NCBI GenBank assembly: GCA_000320545.1 | Contig: ADNK01000005.1 | Coordinates: 32,501-72,612, forward strand | Direction of reading: 5' to 3' | Origin: Bigelowiella natans CCMP2755 | Taxonomy: Eukaryota; Cercozoa; Chlorarachniophyceae | Length of the DNA stretch: 40,112 bases | Part shown: positions 33,070 through 40,112 of the stretch, in pieces | How the letters are laid out: each line of letters begins with the position of its first letter | Numbering within the stretch: the first letter of the stretch is position 1 | Translations under genes and position numbers: made by a program | The notes under the pieces: generated by a model | Seen by the model: the letters and a program-made list of their open reading frames with translations, nothing else | Databases searched by the model: none | What the model was told of the DNA's origin: nothing

Positions 33070-35768
33070 CATATGTGTGTGTGTGTATAATATACACACA
33101 GTGTCAAAAGTTGTAAATTCATAATTAGGCAGAAGCCCACCTTGCAAGCCGGGGTCAAGGTGTCATTTCCTGAGAGTATTTACGCATTCAAACTATTTCT
33201 TCTTCCTCTCACAAAATTCCACCAAAAGTATAATCTTAAAACGGACATCCCTGTACAAGGCAAACCTTGAATTTTCTATGGTGATGAATAAATAGCTAGC
33301 AGTAGTAGTTATCCTCCCACCGTTGTTCCAGCACTCAATCCAATGTCCAAAACCGTAATGCCCTTTCATAATAATGGTGATGATAAATGTGATGACTATG
33401 AATGTGATGATGATGATTGTGATGATGATGATGATGATGATGATGATGGGAGAGAGACTTATGATCATGCTGGAGGAAGTTTAATTCACATAAATTTCTG
33501 TGAGAACTCTAACTCTCTCTCCCCCTTCCCCCCCCCCCCCTTATCTCTCTCACCTATCGTTTTTGCAAGGTCCATGGTACTATTAGAAGCATTCACTCCC
33601 TAAGAGGTAGTTAGTATAAACACACCAGATATGATTATTATGAGTAATAGTAGCACTAGTATTAGCTGCACTACTACTACTACTACATCGCAACATTGTT
33701 ATCATATGGGATCGTTGGAATGGTAACTAGGCGTTTTGCTCATTGTCCTTCCTTGGCCTTATAACGGACGAGAGATACAATGTATTTATTCCATCCATCC
33801 CCATTCAATTAAACTCCTTTCCTTTATAACCACCACCACCACCACCACCACCTTCAAGGGGTCTGTGTAGTCGATTTCAATCTGATCGATGAGCTCTTTG
33901 GACAAGAATTCATACGCCAAGTACCTATAATAGGTGAGGTCGAATGGTAGTCAAAAGAATAAGATGAGGAACAGGGTGACGTTCACTCGACTGAAAGAGA
34001 CGAGGAGGAGGAGGAGGAGGAGGAGGAGGAGGAAGAATGAGTTAGTTACACAAGGTCAACTTCCAATCAGCATCAACTTATTTGTGGGTGGGTTTTAAGC
34101 TATATTTATTAGATCAGTCGATAAATCTTCATCGCCCCCGCCAAATCTCTAAGGCGATTCCTTACTTCCTTAGTATTCGTTCATAGTCGTCGCCATTGAT
34201 AATGAGAGAGGCAGCTAGCATGGGATTATTCTAGTTGACCAACAATCCGACAATTTATCGTAAGAAGAAGGCAACAGAACATACTCGAAATACTACGTGA
34301 AGTACACCTTTGGAAAGTAGCGTGCAAGATTTAAGCTAAGTCTCTTCACTAGATTCTCGTCTATAAGCTGCGCGATCGTCATATTGCTTGCGACGCATGC
34401 CACAGCACCTGCAAGCTAAGAAAGAAATAAGTGGAATAAAAAAGTTAAGTAACGTTGATATAGGTCGCTATGTTCGCTAGACAAGGTCTCATCAAAGTTT
34501 TGTTGGATCAAAACGATGAGAACAATGGTGATGCTCTTTTCTCGCCGTTTAGAGCCGGTTTGTTGGAAAAATCGTTATTCTAAAAAAATGATGAAACAGA
34601 AATTAAAATTGGAGTGAAATCAAGTAAAATTTAAAGTTTTTGTTCCAAAGTAGGGTCGAGAGATAAAGCTGTCGGTGTTTCTTCCTAATGTCGGATGATA
34701 AGACACGAGAAGACACTAATTTGAAAAAAGAAAAGAGAATCGACCTGAAGGTGGTAGGAGTTGTAGTCAAATACGGTACGAGGCTCGAATGCAAATGGAG
34801 CGTGCTCATATATCTGCTGTGCGCACTTGACAAAATCATAAGAAGCTTTTCTGCGTGCAAAGTATGGGGGGGAGAGGCAGGGGGGAGAGGCCTGCTGTTA
34901 CTTTGTTGCCCGATTCTGTGTGTGTCTGTGTGTGTGTGTGTCCATGAATGGCCGACGATATTATCAAGAAACAAAGTTGTAAAATGATGAGAAGCGAAGT
35001 GTTGTCCTACGTCATGCATGGTTGTGAGCCTGCTACTCCGGAATCATAAAATCCGCTCGTGAACGAGAGTAAGCTGCGCAATGTCACTCGAGATCTGGGA
35101 TCGGAACCATTCTATTCGTGAAAAATCGTCGTTATTTCCACGATTGATAAAAGGATATTGCGTCAAAACAATAAAATGGTGGCCGCTGCTACAATTTGTA
35201 AACCTTCGTCCAGAATTCGAGATAAGTTGACACAGGTTCATCAAGATCCACATATCCATCTTCAACCGTGCCAAGTATTGCTAGAAAAGAAGGAGAAGTA
35301 GAAGAAGGAGTACTTGGAAGGAGTAAGGAGAGTTCTTCATCTGCAAATACTTTTCTCTCTGAATATATTTCCTTCTATCTTTTCTATCAAAATTAAAACA
35401 ACCTACCCAAAGTTGCTGGGAACTTCGACCCTGAGGCTACTAGAAGAGGTGTCTTGAAACTGATCAACCTCCCAACTTGATGCTCGAACACCCGCCCCTC
35501 AGTGTTTCCCACGCTTACTGCCTGTAACATACACAAAAGTGACTGTAATTCTAATAGAGAAGAGGAATGGTTTTCCCAGATGGATGCCACGTAATGCACT
35601 CACAAAGTTGTTCATCCAGCAGGTAGAATTGTCGCAGGCGTTCTTTGGCCATTCATCTAGCACTGAGCGTACTTCTTCCCAGCGTGGGTCATTTTGCACT
35701 GACGATTTTGACCCCCCTCCGGCCGCAGCAACAACAGCAGTCACCAGGGCAAGGAGCTTCGAATTCAT
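32555..35768 (-). CDS. Beta-lactamase-fold (class C) serine hydrolase with signal peptide and C-terminal hydrophobic tail
   Basis: Thirteen exons join in phase without exception to 376 residues: 35768-35604, 35521-35407, 35280-35204, 35111-35011, 34850-34745, 34415-34308, 34230-34166, 33924-33852, 33726-33687, 33362-33321, 33169-33141, 32852-32818, 32729-32555. The start MNSKLLALVTAVVAAAGGG is a signal peptide. The SxxK nucleophile motif is VASGSK; then VEDGYVDLDEPVSTYL, DPRSRVTLRSLLSFTSGF, the Tyr motif FDYNSYHLQLAG, NNPMLAASL, YGFGHWIECW and PGLFGYYPLVDRR. These blocks follow the family order from nucleophile helix to the C-terminal strand. Members are secreted or lysosomal esterases, amidases or peptidases; the substrate here is unknown. 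The last about 40 residues are hydrophobic (CVALSGYVLCILMVLVTM), which suggests membrane or GPI-type anchoring. Three introns start inside a GTA or GTG repeat or carry AT arrays. Head-to-head with the PFKFB homologue. Confidence 0.85.
33390..33448. repeat. (GAT)n triplet repeat in serine hydrolase intron
   Basis: GATGAT repeat on the plus strand, (ATC)n on the coding strand, just upstream of exon 10 (33362-33321). The acceptor is ATTATTATGAAAG. Confidence 0.85.
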
Positions 35769-36134
35769 TTGAGGCAGGGCTTTGAGGTGGGTATTCAATT
35801 GTGTGACGTATGTAGCGGAATCCTGAGAGAATATTTATGGAAAACTGTTGACGCAGAAAGAAAATCCCCTTTATTTACATTACACCTTGTCCACTTTTGC
35901 GGGAATAGAATTAGACTTTACTCGTCTCCGAAAATCTTTGTTTCCCCTCGGTTCTGAGCGCTTTAGCTAAGAAATCCCCTGCATTTCGTGTTATTATTAA
36001 GATTATCCCCACTCAGAGAGGAAAGGTCTACTCCTCAATGGCGTCTCCTCAAGTGTAGCGCGAAGAGAAGGGGGTAGATTCAAGGAGAACACAACCACGA
36101 AGTAACTACAGAGCGACCGGAAGAGTGAATAAAC
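35769..36134. promoter_or_regulatory. Divergent 5' region between serine hydrolase and PFKFB homologue
   Basis: 366 bp between the two ATGs, the tightest of the four divergent pairs here. No microsatellite and no CTAG cluster. No promoter element that I can name. Confidence 0.4.
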
Positions 36135-36721
36135 ATGGAGGGCAAACTGGACAGCATGGACTCCAGTCTCCACTCCGCTATGGACATCAGTCTTCATTCT
36201 GAAGGGGGAGGGGAGGAGTACCCTCAGGACCATCCTCATGAAGCGGATATGTTTGCAGTTGATGCCCTTGCTGACAATGCAGATGAGAGGGAAAGTGGTG
36301 AGGAAAATAAGCGTGGACGAGAGTATAAGGCTTCCATCCCACACGAGCAATCAAGGGATGAGATGATGGAGCTCACAAGTAATTTTACTAATAGTGCCTA
36401 AAATGGGTATTCGTGGCTAATGGTAGCTAGTGGTGATGGACATACATTGTGTGTCGGCCGGAACTCACGCTCTCCCCTTATCCTAATCTATACGTAGGCG
36501 AGGGTCACAAGCTTGTTCTTGCAATGGTTGGGCTTCCCGCAAGAGGGAAGAGTTTCATAGCTCGGAAGATTAAGGTGAAAAACTTGCTTATTTCTCGTGA
36601 AGATGACGAACAGTAGACCCAATCACCTGTCAAACTAAAATAAATAGGCAAGAAAAGAAACGAGTAGAAAATACTTCTATTTTTGAAATACTTTTTGTTC
36701 TATTCGTTCGTCCACACACAA

Positions 36722-36779
<58 letters not shown>

Positions 36780-38319
36780 ACACACACACACACTCACGCA
36801 CGCACGCACGCACGCACGCATGCATGCACGCACGGACAAACGTAGACGTAGGAAATTAGTATATGCATCCTTCTCCTGTTCAACAACATTGTGTACATCA
36901 TCACCGTTCTCCTGTGAAGCAACCTTGTTCTGTTGAATGCGTTTTCCTCCTCCCGTGCATCTATTCTTGATTACGGAATTCCCTCATCAACCCCCTTCTT
37001 TTATTAACAGTCGTATTTAAACTGGCGTGGGCTGTCATGCCGCATTTTTAATGCTGGACGCTATCGAAGGAGGTGTCGGAAGGAAGATAAGGATGCATCG
37101 CATAGTCGTCCCGACTACTTTGACACGAACAATAAAAAAGCCGTTGCGGAGCGTGAAAAGTATGCAATGATGGCAATGGAGGTATATTGATGAAATCTTC
37201 GTCGTATATCCTTAGTTACAGCGCTGTGGTTCATATTTGTAATTTTTTTTTTCGAACGTTGGAACAATGTGTAAGTATTCAAGGCCCTCCCTCAGTATGG
37301 CAAACAAATGTGGTAGCGTATTATGTTGAACTGGTGGTGTGTGTGTTGTTCCAAACCACGAATATAGGATATGTTGAACTGGTTTTCGGAAGGCGGAGAA
37401 GTTGGAATATTCGATGCAACAAACACTACCAGGAATAGGAGAGCAAGGATCGTCAAGGTCCTTTCCTAGCCCCTTCTTCATCACCCTTGGAAATAATAAC
37501 GCATTGCTACACCTACGTCATGATATTGTGTCAACTGGGCGGGAGATTCCTGCATGTATACTTTCCCCCTCCCTCTTCGCACTCTTTCCCTGGAAGGGTG
37601 ATAATTGATTCTTCGTATACTTGTTAGACATGTCGGAGGTCAAAGGAAAGCATTGGTATCTTATTCATCGAGAGCATATGCGACGAAGAACAGGTGTATA
37701 AAGGGGCGGGGGGGGTGTTGGAATTTGAAATGGCAGCAGGCAGCCAGGCATGATCAACAGTTGTCTTGTTAGTTGTCATCCTCTCTTGTAATAATACCAC
37801 AAAACGTGAGTAATCTAGCCATGAAGAGGGTTATACAACACCGAAGATCATCTTTAATTTGCAAACACACACCACGGTCTCCTGGCTAATCCTCACCCAC
37901 TCACTCACTCACACATGATTCATAGGTTATTGACAACAACATCCGGTGTAAAGTCACAACTTCTCCCGACTTTGAAGGGATGGACATCGAGGATGCAATC
38001 AGAGATATCAAAAAACGGATTGAGAGGTGGTGATGATGACGATGATGATGACGGTGATGATGTGGTGGAGATGGGGAGGAGGAGGAGGAGAGCAACACTT
38101 CGCATTCATCCATCACCACCCACCCATACCTTCTCTCTTTCGGATGATCTTGCTGCTACTTCAGATACCAAGCCCGCTATGAGACGATAATGGAGGACAA
38201 CTTGTCATACATCAAGCTCTACAACCTCCAGTCTCGCGTATTTTGTAATAGAGTTTATGGTAGGATAGGCAAGGCACTGCTGCAGTTTCTGATGGCTATT
38301 CATATTGGGAGCCGGTACA

Positions 38320-38351
<32 letters not shown>

Positions 38352-38609
38352 GTGATCACTAGGACAACAGAATATGCTAGATGGAATATATGTTGTTGTT
38401 GTCGTTGTTGTTGTTTCAAATAGAGGAGGAGGAGGATTTATAGCAGTAGTGAATTCATATGTATATAGATGGTAGTCCGCTGGACGGTGGTCTTTTACCG
38501 ATCTATGAAGCCCATCGTAGCTTTCACGACGACAACAACATTATTCTTGCAGATTAGTAGTATTTTCAAGAATCACATTCTGAGACATGATGATTATATG
38601 TTTGAAGTC

Positions 38610-38646
<37 letters not shown>

Positions 38647-39728
38647 TCCTATTATTATTATTTCTTAATCACAAAGCTTTCCTCCCCATTGTATAGGAGG
38701 ATAGTGCTTGTGAGGGCGGGGGAAGCCAAGAATGCAAATGAGGTTGTTCTCCATCATCATCTTCATCTTTTCCTTTTCTCGTGTATATGTTACCACCAGA
38801 TCGTCGTATTTCACATCTTATCTTATCAATCTCCTTCTCGCAGATCTTCTCCGGGGGCACATTGCTGAATTTTGAAGGGGAGGAGCGTTCTGCCCACCTC
38901 TCAGAAAGCGGCCGCATCTTTGCACGCCATTTGGTCGTCTATCTTTTAAATCTTAATATGATGAAGATGATGATGATGATGATGATGATGATGATAATGG
39001 TGACAATGATGATGGGAATATATGCGTCAAAAGAGCCAAAAAAGTTCAGGAGAGGAGGAGGAATCAGGCGGAGTTTATCCATTTGTGTTCCGTCCTGAGC
39101 ATGCGTGTTTACTTGTGTATGAGTGTGTTTGTGTTTGTGTTTATGTGTGTGTGTTTATGCTGGTTCCTCCCAACGTCCTCTTCCTCCCTATCCTCTCTTC
39201 CTTGCCCTCCTCTATTTTATACTTGACGATATTACTTCATCATCCCTCTGCTAGATATCGCACTTACTCCTCCTCCCCCCTCCCTCTATTTATCACCTCC
39301 AACCAGAGCCGGTACATGGCCGAGCTTCACGAGGATCATCGTCGTACAGAGCCGAGGAAGAATGCTTCATGCCTCCCCAGGACGAAGAGAGAGCATGATC
39401 AGCGCACGATCAAAAGGAGGAGAAATAGTAGTCACTCGAGAAACGGTTCATATCCCCCCCCCCTCCCCCTGGTGAAAAAGATGAGCGGCGACGATGATGA
39501 AGACAACGACGACGCCGACGCCTCACGAAATAACACTCGTGATCCCCTTCGGGCCAGCAGTAGTGGTGCTATATATCGCCCCCCCCCTCGTGTACCATCT
39601 ACCCAGACGGTGTACACAGATTTTGACGACCTTTCATCGTCCGCATTGGGGGAGAACGACGAGGGAGACTTCAAGGGGGGGGGGCTACAACCGGTAGGGA
39701 GGAGGAGAAATAACAGCAGTGACAGCGG

Positions 39729-39761
<33 letters not shown>

Positions 39762-40112
39762 CACTAATAGATAGACAGTGACAGACAGATCTCTTGTAGT
39801 ATCAAGTAAGTTGTAGTAGTGATATGATGTTGCGCATGATTTGTGAGAACAAATAAGAAGAAGAAGAAGAACAACAACAACAACAAATGGATGTGTTTGC
39901 AGTAGTCGTAGCAGTAGTAAGAAAAGTAGTAGTTGATGTAGATGATGTAGGTAGTTATCATAGATCCCTCTGTTTCTCTTCCTCATCCTCCTCCTCCTCC
40001 TCCTTCTTGTTCTTCTTGCAACAGTTGTGATTGACCCACTCAATGCCGATGGACGCCGATTAAAGAACCAGCAATTTAAGGTTTGTTGTGAGTACACATA
40101 CACACACACACA
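36135..40112 (+). CDS. PFKFB: 6-phosphofructo-2-kinase/fructose-2,6-bisphosphatase homologue with altered phosphatase motif (3' end beyond window)
   Basis: Exons 1-9 join in phase: 36135-36378, 36498-36574, 37011-37181, 37368-37457, 37628-37693, 37926-38026, 38165-38314, 38697-38742, 38844-38933 or slightly further. After an acidic N-terminal extension of about 80 residues, the kinase half is intact: VLAMVGLPARGKS (Walker A), FNAGRYRR, RPDYFDTNNKKAVAERE, GGEVGIFDATNTTRNRR, LFIESICDEEQ, VIDNNIRCKVTTSPDFEG and NLSYIKL. It should make fructose-2,6-bisphosphate from fructose-6-phosphate and ATP, a regulator of glycolysis versus gluconeogenesis. The phosphatase half begins RRIVLVRAGEAKNANE where the family has RHGES..N, so the phospho-accepting His is Ala. 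SGG and LSESG follow as expected. From 39.0 kb on, exons are uncertain; a candidate at 40025-40080 (VIDPLNADGRRLKNQQFK) ends at a GT donor. Confidence 0.88.
36714..36825 (+). repeat. (CA)n and (CGCA)n arrays in PFKFB intron 2
   Basis: (AC)n from about 36714 to 36795 with small interruptions, then CGCA/TGCA tetranucleotide repeats to about 36830. Confidence 0.9.
38027..38996 (+). repeat. Triplet arrays in PFKFB introns 6-9
   Basis: (GAT)n from the exon-6 donor (38027-38062), (TAC)n directly after the exon-7 donor (38315-38351), (ATC)n at 38611-38645 and (GAT)n at 38960-38996. The first two begin at the splice site itself. Confidence 0.85.

Overview
The window is nuclear DNA from an intron-rich protist, most likely an alga or other member of the SAR/chromist world. 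This rests on the gene mix: a hybrid histidine kinase (absent from animals), a thrombospondin type-1 protein (rare in plants and fungi), a long PPR-SMR organelle-type RNA-binding protein, and a sphingolipid/phosphatidylcholine-type head-group transferase, together with condensin SMC2. Introns are GT-AG, mostly 50-300 bp, and packed with microsatellites. The exact lineage cannot be decided from the sequence. Spliced gene models were built by hand from splice sites, codon phase and protein-family fit; exon lists are given in each entry.

Layout: (1) minus-strand TSP1-domain secreted or anchored protein (<616-1507, runs off or ends near the left edge); (2) minus-strand lysine-rich secreted protein (2141-2912); (3) plus-strand small acidic protein with a SWR1/SRCAP-like helix (3488-4516); (4) minus-strand sphingomyelin/IPC-synthase-family (PAP2_C) enzyme (5288-6518); (5) plus-strand SMC2, complete in 12 exons (6934-11503); (6) a 2.3-kb spacer dominated by CTAG palindromes (11504-13840); (7) plus-strand PPR-SMR protein in about 37 small exons spread over 10.6 kb of microsatellite-filled introns (13841-24427); (8) minus-strand GAF/histidine kinase/receiver hybrid kinase (25467-28531); (9) plus-strand serine- and arginine-rich repeat protein (28968-30870); (10) minus-strand class-C beta-lactamase-fold serine hydrolase in 13 exons (32555-35768); (11) plus-strand 6-phosphofructo-2-kinase/fructose-2,6-bisphosphatase homologue whose bisphosphatase motif is altered (36135->40112).

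Genes 2/3, 4/5, 8/9 and 10/11 form four head-to-head pairs with 366-575 bp between start codons, so they probably share bidirectional promoters. The 3' ends are different: the convergent gaps (4517-5287, 24428-25466, 30871-32554) and the gap after SMC2 are rich in CTAG, GCTAGC, GCATGC and TGCATG palindromes, while the divergent gaps are not. The genes are functionally mixed (chromatin, lipid, organelle RNA, signalling, sugar-phosphate control); no metabolic cluster is evident. The most unusual signals are the 3'-end palindrome spacers, simple repeats that begin exactly at 5' splice sites, and the RHG-to-RAG change in the PFKFB homologue.
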